From Psychrobacter sp. PL19 (lineage in GTDB: Bacteria; Pseudomonadota; Gammaproteobacteria; Pseudomonadales; Moraxellaceae), in the NCBI RefSeq assembly GCF_017875835.1, contig NZ_JAGING010000001.1, positions 1,426,001 through 1,490,000 of the forward strand: a DNA stretch of 64,000 nt, written 5' to 3'. This document shows positions 57,530 through 64,000 of this stretch, one piece after another. A program made the translations under genes and the position numbers. Within the stretch, counting starts at the first letter, position 1; each line of letters starts with the position of its first letter. The notes beneath the pieces were generated by a model that saw only the letters and a list, made by a program, of their open reading frames with translations, was not told the origin of the DNA and ran no database searches.

Positions 57530-59365
57530 ATGTCGTTTATCCGCCGCAAGCGTGAGCCTGCACCAGCTCAATCTGTAAAGTTGCAATCAATATCGCAATC
57601 AACGAAGTCTAAATCTGAACTTGAAACAAGCGTCGATTCTAATGCCATTGATTCTAATGCCATTAATTCTCAAGCTAAGAAACGAGTGGCCATTATCGGC
57701 TCAGGGGTATCAGGTCTCACTTGCGCGCACTATTTGGCGAAGCAATATGAGGTGACAGTATTTGAGGCCAATGACTATATCGGTGGGCACGTTAATACTA
57801 TCGATGTGGCATTACAAGATGGCAAAAAATCAAAAGCCAGCAAAACAGAAAGCAGTGCGATAGATACCGGTTTCATCGTGTTTAATGAACGTACTTATCC
57901 TAACTTTTTTCGTTTACTTCACGATTTACAAGTACCGTTTCAGGCAACGGACATGAGCTTTTCGGTTAAAAATACCGCGCGTAATTTCGAGTACAACGGT
58001 CATACGCTCAACACCTTATTGTCGCAACGCAAAAACATACTCAGCCCCAAGTTTTGGCAATTTATCAAAGATATTTTGCAGTTTAACAAGCATATCTTGC
58101 AGATCCGAAAAGACTACGATACTGCACGCGAGCAAGGACAAGATGTCAGTGCCTTTACAGAACAAACATTGGGTAGTTATCTAGCCAGTAAGCGCTATGG
58201 TAAGTTGTTCACTGATAATTATTTATTACCAATGGTGTCCGCGATTTGGTCAACTAATCTGAAAGAAGTGCAAGGATTTCCACTGGTGTTCTTTGCTCAG
58301 TTCTTTGATAACCATGGTTTACTTGAGGTTGTTAATCGTCCGCAGTGGTTTACTATCAAGGGCGGCTCTAAGCAATATGTTAATAAACTGGTGCCCCGTT
58401 TTGTCAAAGCGGGCGGCACCGTGCGAGTTAATAGCCCAGTACAGTCTATTGAACGTCATGATGGCAAGGTGTCCATAAGTTTTGTAACTACTAGTGCAAA
58501 TACCAGTGTGAGTACTGATATAAATACCAATGCGAATACTGATGCAAATGTTAAAACTAGCGGTGACTCGCAAACTTTAATATTTGATGAAGTGATCTTT
58601 GCTTGCCATGCCGATACCGCTTTGCGTCTATTAAGCGATGCCAGCGAAGATGAGACCGAAGTGCTAAGCCATTTCCACTTTACCAAAAATACCGCTGTCC
58701 TACATACTGATACTAGCGTGTTACCCAAAAAACCATTGGCATGGGCAAGTTGGAATTACCTTATTGATAATAAGGCAAATAAAAAGCCCAATCGAAAAAA
58801 TGATGTTGAAAATAAGAGTGAGCAACAGCCGGTCAAACCAGCACTCACGTATCATATGAATATTTTGCAGCGGCTGACGAAGCAACATAATTATCTGGTC
58901 ACTTTAAATCATGATATAGATCCCGCTCAGGTTATAAAGCGTATGTATTATAGTCACCCAGTGTTTGATCAAGCGATGGTTGCCGCTCAAACAAAGTGGA
59001 CCAGCATCTCTGGTAATGGCTTACATACGCACTTTTGTGGGGCGTATTGGTTCAATGGCTTCCATGAAGACGGCGTGCGAAGTGGGCTGCGCGTTTGCCA
59101 AGCGTTGGGTCGTGATATTGAGATTAAAGATGAGGTTGACCCTAGCCATTTACCTGATGCCCAAACGGCCCATACGCCATTTCGTTATCAAGATTTGCCA
59201 GTAAAGGCAGACAAGCAGCCGCGGAAACTTAAAAAACGTCAGGTGGTTACCGCGACTACTAACCAAGAGTTGGTTGACTATATTGCCACTCTACAACCAA
59301 CCATTCATGAATTCAGTGGCAAGAAAAAACGGGGCTTGTTTGGTAGACGTCGTAAAGCACAATAG
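57530..59365 (+). CDS. FAD-dependent amine-oxidase-like enzyme
   Basis: The ~611-aa protein begins with a ~45-residue polar tail containing a repeat (NAIDSNAINS), then a Rossmann FAD site VAIIGSGVSGLTCAHYLA and VFEANDYIGGHVNTID, SAIDTGFIVFNERTYPNF, PMVSAIWSTNLKEVQGFP, and near the C-terminus GNGLHTHFCGAYWFNGFHEDG. This is the NAD/FAD-binding amine-oxidase type that accompanies DUF1365 and cyclopropane-synthase genes; relatives have been linked to desaturation or oxidation steps on modified fatty acids (for example furan fatty acid formation). A low-complexity insert (NTNANTDANVKT) at ~residues 325-345 is probably a loop expansion. AAAGGAAAG serves as the ribosome site for the ATG at 57530. 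Confidence 0.85.
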   Translation: MSFIRRKREPAPAQSVKLQSISQSTKSKSELETSVDSNAIDSNAINSQAKKRVAIIGSGVSGLTCAHYLAKQYEVTVFEANDYIGGHVNTIDVALQDGKKSKASKTESSAIDTGFIVFNERTYPNFFRLLHDLQVPFQATDMSFSVKNTARNFEYNGHTLNTLLSQRKNILSPKFWQFIKDILQFNKHILQIRKDYDTAREQGQDVSAFTEQTLGSYLASKRYGKLFTDNYLLPMVSAIWSTNLKEVQGFPLVFFAQFFDNHGLLEVVNRPQWFTIKGGSKQYVNKLVPRFVKAGGTVRVNSPVQSIERHDGKVSISFVTTSANTSVSTDINTNANTDANVKTSGDSQTLIFDEVIFACHADTALRLLSDASEDETEVLSHFHFTKNTAVLHTDTSVLPKKPLAWASWNYLIDNKANKKPNRKNDVENKSEQQPVKPALTYHMNILQRLTKQHNYLVTLNHDIDPAQVIKRMYYSHPVFDQAMVAAQTKWTSISGNGLHTHFCGAYWFNGFHEDGVRSGLRVCQALGRDIEIKDEVDPSHLPDAQTAHTPFRYQDLPVKADKQPRKLKKRQVVTATTNQELVDYIATLQPTIHEFSGKKKRGLFGRRRKAQ

Positions 59366-59492
59366 GATGTCGATACTGGCTAATTAGTAACGACAACTTA
59401 TAGTTCAACAATAGTTTATATTTTAATAGTGGTATCTAAGATAATTAATATTGCTGCAACATTTGCTAGCTGCAACACTTAAAGAGAGCCTT

Positions 59493-62102
59493 ATGTCCAC
59501 AACTGCTCATCCGTCCGAATCGGCTTCGACGCCAAGCTATCCTCATCAGTTATTTGAGGGTACGACTTGGCACAGTCGCCTATTACCAAGCGTGCACAAA
59601 TTCACTTATCCTTATCGTTATTGGGGTGTGAATATTAGCGCATTAGCAGCAGGCCAGTGCCTGCCAGAAGTAGCGACACCAACATTTAGTCAGCATAAAG
59701 GTCTGAAAGGGCTACCGTTATTTTCAGCACAGCATAGCGCTTTGCAGCAGTTTTACGCTGAAGATTATTTAAAGGGCAATTATTTAAAGGGCAATTATTT
59801 AAATAATCCTTCTCTACCTGCTGATTCTCTACATGCCGATTGTCTAAATGATGATGCAAAAGTCAGGGATAGCGTCGATGACGACAACAATGATACTGAC
59901 ATTGGTGTTGATGTTGCTCATGGCAGTAAGGTCGAACAACCAGCGTCATCAGTGCCACTGTCAGCGCAAACTTCAGCGCAAAATCTGACACAGCGTCTAC
60001 ATCAGGCGTTTAACCAGTATGCAGGTAGCGTGCCGACCGGTGACATGATCGGCTTGGTAGTCTGCCGTAATGCAGGAATATATTTTAGCCCGGTAAATTT
60101 TTATTTGGGGTTCGATAGTGAGCAGACGCCTACTCATTTGTTGGCAGAAGTCTCTAACACCCCGTGGAATAAACGCCATTATTATGGATTTTTATTGACG
60201 GGTGCGAATACTGAGTTTTGTCATGATAAGGATTTTCATGTTTCACCTTTTAATCCTATCGATCAACGGTACCAATGGCAGGTTTCGGTAAAAAATCAGT
60301 CCATCGAAGAGCCTAAAACTACCGGCATAAATGATGGGAAAGGTGATTGCTTGCAGGTTCGTATCGCAATCAATATCAGCGATGTGCGCGGTGAGGTATT
60401 AAAAACTGGGGTAAAAATGACCGGCATTCCGATGACTGCTGACAGTGTCCAACAAAGCTTACGTCAAAATCCGTTGATGAATATCAGTTCATTGACCCGC
60501 ATTTATTGGCACGCATTTAAACTGTATGCCATTAAAAAAGTGCCCTACATTAGTTATGATCAAAAGTTAGCAGATAGCCAACAGCAAGCAGTCGATATCA
60601 ATAAATATGATGACAAAAACAGTCACTCTCAAAAGACCACTCTGGATGCTTCAGGAGTCCAGTCACAGAATACAAAATATATAGACAAGGATAACGAGAC
60701 CATGCCAGCACGCCCAACCGATCGTACACCATCTTCAACTGTTGGAAAAATTACGGCACGATTAAGCCAAGCCGTTAATAACAGCGCAGTCTTGCAACCT
60801 GTAAATAATAGTGTGAACTATCTGGCAAGAAAGGCTATATTTCGTGCACTGCAGCATATTCAGTTTGGCAGTATCACTATCATTGAGGACTCTGACGAAG
60901 TGACACCTGTCGTTCAGACCTTTGGCGACCCTACCAAAAATTCAGTTTCCAATCATTCAAAAGTGCGTAGTAGCTCGGCGGTTGGTCGACATCCCTTACA
61001 TATCACCATGAATATTCATGATAGCAATGTCTATCGTCAACTGTTGTTTGGGGGTTCTATTGCCTTGGCCGATAGTTATATTAATGGGGAGTGGGACACT
61101 AATGATCTAACGGGGCTCATACGTCTATCAGCGCGCAACCTAGCGGTAATTGATAATTTAGAGAATCGCTTTGCCAGCATTAGTAAGACTTTTGAAAAAG
61201 CCAAGCATCAGTTACGTAGTAATGATCAGACGGGTGCAAAGTCAAATGTCTTGGCACACTACGATTTAGGCAATGCGATGTATCAGCGGTTTTTAGACCC
61301 AACCATGATGTATTCATCAGCGGTATATCCTACGCCTGATATGTCACTGGCACAGGCGCAGCAGCACAAGCTGGCGCTCATCTGTCAGCGATTACAACTC
61401 AAAGCTGAGGATCATGTGATTGAAATCGGCACAGGCTGGGGTGGGTTTGCGATTTATGCGGCGCAACATTATGGCTGCAAGGTGACCAGCACCACTATCT
61501 CTGACGCGCAGTACCAAGAAGCACGCCGCCGTGTCGAGGAAGCTGGGCTTTCTGATAACATTACTCTGCTAAAACAGGACTATCGTGAGCTGACCGGGCA
61601 TTATGATAAACTGGTCAGTATTGAGATGATTGAGGCGGTTGGACACGAGTATTTACCTACTTTTTTTGCCAAATGTAATGATCTCCTCAAGCCAACTGGG
61701 TTGATGGTGCTACAAGCCATTACTTTTAATGATCAAAATTATAGCGATTATGTAAAATCTGTCGACTTTATTCAGACTCATATCTTCCCTGGTGGTTGCT
61801 TATTGTCCAACCAGGAACTGACCACACAATTTGCCAAGCAAACGGATATGGTCGTCAAGCAGTTACATGATTATGGTTTTGATTATGCTTATACTTTGCG
61901 GGATTGGCGTGCGACCTTTATGGCGCAGCGTGCAGAGATTAAAGCGCTTGGCTATGATGAGGCCTTTGTTCGCCTATGGGAGTTTTATTTCTGTTATTGT
62001 GAAGGGGGGTTTTTGGAGCGTACTATTGGTGTGGTACAGGTCACTGCGGTGAAACCCGACAATATAGATACGCTACACTTTTCCGACTTGCCAGCAGCAT
62101 AA
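59493..62102 (+). CDS. Fusion of DUF1365 and cyclopropane-fatty-acyl-phospholipid synthase-like domains
   Basis: The 869-aa protein joins two proteins that are normally separate. Residues ~18-340 are DUF1365 (FEGTTWHSRLLPSVHKFTYP near the start, FSPVNFYLGFDSE, KDFHVSPFNPIDQRYQW), with a ~70-residue acidic, repeat-bearing insert at ~90-165 (YLKGNYLKGNYL). After a linker, residues ~500-865 are a SAM-dependent methyltransferase of the cyclopropane-synthase family: HYDLGNAMYQRFLDPTMMYS, the SAM loop IEIGTGWGGFAIYAA, VSIEMIEAVGHEY, FPGGCLLS and FYFCYCEGGF. Such enzymes add methylene or methyl groups to unsaturated phospholipid chains at the inner membrane. The ATG at 59493 is used; AGAGAG precedes it. 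Confidence 0.9.
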   Translation: MSTTAHPSESASTPSYPHQLFEGTTWHSRLLPSVHKFTYPYRYWGVNISALAAGQCLPEVATPTFSQHKGLKGLPLFSAQHSALQQFYAEDYLKGNYLKGNYLNNPSLPADSLHADCLNDDAKVRDSVDDDNNDTDIGVDVAHGSKVEQPASSVPLSAQTSAQNLTQRLHQAFNQYAGSVPTGDMIGLVVCRNAGIYFSPVNFYLGFDSEQTPTHLLAEVSNTPWNKRHYYGFLLTGANTEFCHDKDFHVSPFNPIDQRYQWQVSVKNQSIEEPKTTGINDGKGDCLQVRIAINISDVRGEVLKTGVKMTGIPMTADSVQQSLRQNPLMNISSLTRIYWHAFKLYAIKKVPYISYDQKLADSQQQAVDINKYDDKNSHSQKTTLDASGVQSQNTKYIDKDNETMPARPTDRTPSSTVGKITARLSQAVNNSAVLQPVNNSVNYLARKAIFRALQHIQFGSITIIEDSDEVTPVVQTFGDPTKNSVSNHSKVRSSSAVGRHPLHITMNIHDSNVYRQLLFGGSIALADSYINGEWDTNDLTGLIRLSARNLAVIDNLENRFASISKTFEKAKHQLRSNDQTGAKSNVLAHYDLGNAMYQRFLDPTMMYSSAVYPTPDMSLAQAQQHKLALICQRLQLKAEDHVIEIGTGWGGFAIYAAQHYGCKVTSTTISDAQYQEARRRVEEAGLSDNITLLKQDYRELTGHYDKLVSIEMIEAVGHEYLPTFFAKCNDLLKPTGLMVLQAITFNDQNYSDYVKSVDFIQTHIFPGGCLLSNQELTTQFAKQTDMVVKQLHDYGFDYAYTLRDWRATFMAQRAEIKALGYDEAFVRLWEFYFCYCEGGFLERTIGVVQVTAVKPDNIDTLHFSDLPAA

Positions 62103-62227
62103 TAGTCGGTTGAGTGGGGGAGCATAGAAAGAGTAGGCAAACATTGTTATGATGAAGCGCTATCATCACAACCAACGCTACAAAAAAGCATCATGCTTAA
62201 AGCATGTCATTATAAAAGGACATTATC

Positions 62228-62638
62228 ATGGCTTACGTATTTATTTATCTTGCAGCTGTTGTCATATTTTTAGGTGTCGATGCGGTCTGGCTGACGACCA
62301 TGAAAGGCGCATTTTATGAGGAGCGTATCGGACACTTGCTTGCTGATGAACCAAATATGCTCGCAGCTGGCGTTTTTTATATGTTCTATGTATTGGCGCT
62401 ATGCATACTGGTATTGTACCCACAAATCAAAGCTGGTAACTCAGTTGGATATATTTTCTTATTAGGTGGACTAATTGGGCTGATGGCGTATGGAACGTAT
62501 GATTTTACTAACTTAGCATTGTACAAAGGCTTTACCCTAGATACGGCACTAGTCGACTTTGTATGGGGTGGGTTATTGACTGGTTCTGTCAGTGCCATTG
62601 TGGCATGGTTGGCTTATCGCTTCCATTGGCTCAGCTAA
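62228..62638 (+). CDS. DUF2177 membrane protein
   Basis: The 136-aa protein has four predicted membrane helices and the family features: VFLGVDAVWLTTM-like FLGVDAVWLTTMKGAFY near the N-terminus, LADEPNMLAAGVFYMFYV in the middle, and YGTYDFTNLALYKGFTLDTALVDFVWG, followed by a last helix. DUF2177 genes often lie beside the cyclopropane-synthase/amine-oxidase/DUF1365 set in proteobacteria, so it closes the cluster here. Its biochemical function is unknown. AAAAGGA precedes the ATG, 125 bp after the fusion gene. Confidence 0.88.
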   Translation: MAYVFIYLAAVVIFLGVDAVWLTTMKGAFYEERIGHLLADEPNMLAAGVFYMFYVLALCILVLYPQIKAGNSVGYIFLLGGLIGLMAYGTYDFTNLALYKGFTLDTALVDFVWGGLLTGSVSAIVAWLAYRFHWLS

Positions 62639-62679
62639 CTTAAATCAGCTGGCTTATATTTAACAAAAGTTCCGCAGAA

Positions 62680-62705
62680 ATCCCCTACTTCTAAAGTAGC
62701 GGGAT
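62680..62705 (+). repeat. Hairpin at the left end of the IS200/IS605 element
   Basis: ATCCCCTACTT and AAGTAGCGGGAT fold with a 3-nt loop and one bulge or mismatch, ~80 bp before tnpA. IS200/IS605 elements have subterminal hairpins rather than inverted repeats, which TnpA recognises as single strands. Confidence 0.65.
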
Positions 62706-62785
62706 GAATGCATTATTGACTATGACGACATAAATCACTATGGTAATATCAACTCAGTCTAAAAAGACAAAGGTATTGCAATAAA

Positions 62786-63184
62786 ATGGTCTTAGACACA
62801 AATTCTCATTCAGTCTTTTTGCTCAGCTACCACTTAATACTGGTTACTAAGTATCGAAGAGAGGTGTTTGATGACGAGGTGTCAAATAGAGCCAACGCTA
62901 TTTTTGATGCTATTTCCCCTAATTATAAGATTGAGTGTATTGAATGGAATCACGATAAAGACCATGTGCATATTTTATTCAAAGCGCACCCAAAAACCGA
63001 GATAAGCAAGTTTATTAACAGCTATAAATCAGCAAGCAGCCGACTACTTAAAAAAGAATTTCCTCAGATCAGACAAAAACTCTGGAAAGATAAGTTTTGG
63101 GCGCAGTCTTTTTGTTTGATTACGACAGGCGGTGCGCCATTAGAGGTTATTAAAAAATATATTACTGAGCAAGGTTCAAAATGA
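62786..63184 (+). CDS. tnpA: IS200/IS605 TnpA, HUH tyrosine transposase
   Basis: The 132-aa single-strand transposase has the HUH metal motif in HDKDHVHILFKAHP and the catalytic Tyr in VIKKYITEQG near the C-terminus. The start HLILVTKYRREVF is typical of the Y1 family. It cuts and rejoins single-stranded DNA at the element ends. The frame is complete and no key residue is missing. Its TGA overlaps the tnpB ATG (ATGA). Confidence 0.93.
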   Translation: MVLDTNSHSVFLLSYHLILVTKYRREVFDDEVSNRANAIFDAISPNYKIECIEWNHDKDHVHILFKAHPKTEISKFINSYKSASSRLLKKEFPQIRQKLWKDKFWAQSFCLITTGGAPLEVIKKYITEQGSK

Positions 63185-64000
63185 GCAAACCCATTCTTAA
63201 AGCCTACAAATTCAGGCTGTACCCGACTGATGACCAGCAAGTGTACTTTGCTAAGTCATTCGGCTGCGCTCGTTTTATATGGAATAGAATGCTTGCTGAT
63301 AAAATAAAACATTATGACTGTCATAAAGAAAGCTTAAAAAACACACCCGCTCAGTATAAAAAAGAGTTTGAATGGCTAAAAGAAGTGGATAGCTTGGCAT
63401 TGGCCAATGTGCAAATTAACCTGCAAAGAGCCTTCCAAAGCTTCTTCAAATCACCTACTTTCGGCTTCCCAAACTTCAAACACAAAGGTAAAAAAGACAG
63501 TTATACCACCAACAATCAAAAAGGCACGATTGCGGTTGGCTTGAACCGTATTAAGTTGCCAAAAATCGGTCATATCAAAGCGAACATTGAGAGAAAAACT
63601 ACAGGGCTGGTTAAAAGCGCCACCATTACCAAGACCGCGACTGGTAAATACTTTGTCAGTATTTTGGTTGAAACGGTAGCCGTCGATCTACCTAAAACCC
63701 AATCAAATATCGGTATTGATTTAGGATTAACAGACTTTATCGTCTTATCGGACGGCACAAAAGTTGCTAATCCTAAGTTTCTAGCGAGACTTCAAGGCAA
63801 GCTTGCCAAGGCGCAACGTATTTTATCCAAGCGGGCGCGGGTGGCAAAGGCTGCCAATCGTAAATTATCCGAAAGTTGCAATTACCAAAAGCAGAATACC
63901 AACGTCGCTAAAATTCATGAGCGGATCAGAAACACCCGCACTGACTTCTTACATAAAACCTCATTCAATATCGTCAAAAACCACGACATTATTGCGATTG
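63181..64000 (+). CDS. tnpB: TnpB RNA-guided nuclease (3' partial)
   Basis: The frame opens at 63181, overlapping the tnpA stop, and runs past the window end. It begins AYKFRLYPTDDQQVYFAKSF with the N-terminal HTH-like region FGCARFIWNRMLADK, then PTFGFPNFKHKGKKDSY. The first RuvC Asp is visible in SNIGIDLGLTDFIVLSDG. The later Glu and Asp and the zinc ribbon lie beyond the window. TnpB proteins are RNA-guided nucleases ancestral to Cas12; the guide RNA would come from the element's right end, which is not seen here. No stop or frameshift is present in the visible 273 codons. Confidence 0.9.
   Translation, partial: MSKPILKAYKFRLYPTDDQQVYFAKSFGCARFIWNRMLADKIKHYDCHKESLKNTPAQYKKEFEWLKEVDSLALANVQINLQRAFQSFFKSPTFGFPNFKHKGKKDSYTTNNQKGTIAVGLNRIKLPKIGHIKANIERKTTGLVKSATITKTATGKYFVSILVETVAVDLPKTQSNIGIDLGLTDFIVLSDGTKVANPKFLARLQGKLAKAQRILSKRARVAKAANRKLSESCNYQKQNTNVAKIHERIRNTRTDFLHKTSFNIVKNHDIIAI

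Larger units (their letters stand above)
62640..64000 (+). mobile_element. IS200/IS605-family element (right end outside the window)
   Basis: The element comprises a subterminal hairpin, tnpA and tnpB in the same direction with overlapping ends. The exact left boundary is uncertain; it must lie between the DUF2177 stop and the hairpin. The right end is not in the window. Confidence 0.8.

Overview
The window looks like chromosomal DNA of a Psychrobacter-type gammaproteobacterium (Moraxellaceae). This is inferred from protein style, moderate-to-low GC, and features such as the roughly 528-residue isocitrate lyase, PerM-Hda-DUF2057 order, the kdsA/eno/ftsB/ispD block and a BLUF protein. No rRNA, CRISPR array, prophage or conjugation module is visible. 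Four tRNAs are present: Glu, Ser and two Asn.

1-8.97 kb is the accessory part. It starts inside a thiamine-pyrophosphate enzyme gene, followed by an AT-rich secreted-protein gene, an IS3-family element, and the 3' stub of a short-chain dehydrogenase gene cut off by that element. A compact operon then encodes an amidase, a NodB-type deacetylase or imidase, a small CxxC protein and a CobW-like GTPase that lacks the usual CxCC motif. It is followed by transposase wreckage: the end of an IS3-family transposase and an IS1-family element. Every premature stop seen in these transposases is TAG, mostly at conserved tryptophans.

9-16.5 kb carries kdsA, a copper-handling group (degenerate HMA protein, CopZ-like protein, CopA ATPase), eno, ftsB and ispD. 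The copper genes sit between kdsA and eno. 16.9-25.4 kb holds a membrane-anchored BLUF photoreceptor, tRNA-Glu, an RNase T-like exonuclease, pyrC, argG, an L,D-transpeptidase and a nitroreductase. 25.5-43.7 kb holds a CYTH-CHAD protein, aceA, a LysR regulator, succinate-semialdehyde dehydrogenase, purN-purM, perM-hda-DUF2057, dps, serS and tkt.

43.7-52.7 kb carries a YceI protein, an ethanol-oxidation set (aldehyde dehydrogenase, AdhP, DUF779), a Pif1-type helicase, a GAPDH/Epd-family enzyme, tRNA-Ser and a lipoprotein. 53.2-56.1 kb has a ribbon-helix-helix-like protein, two identical-looking tRNA-Asn genes and an aspartate aminotransferase. 56.7-62.6 kb is a lipid-modification cluster: SDR, FAD amine-oxidase-like enzyme, a DUF1365-cyclopropane synthase fusion, and DUF2177. 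An IS200/IS605 element with tnpA and a truncated tnpB runs off the right end.

Two genome-scale patterns stand out. One is a roughly 140-bp MITE-like repeat with three copies. The other is a set of 13-18 bp tandem repeats in intergenic gaps, together with similar in-frame duplications inside proteins.
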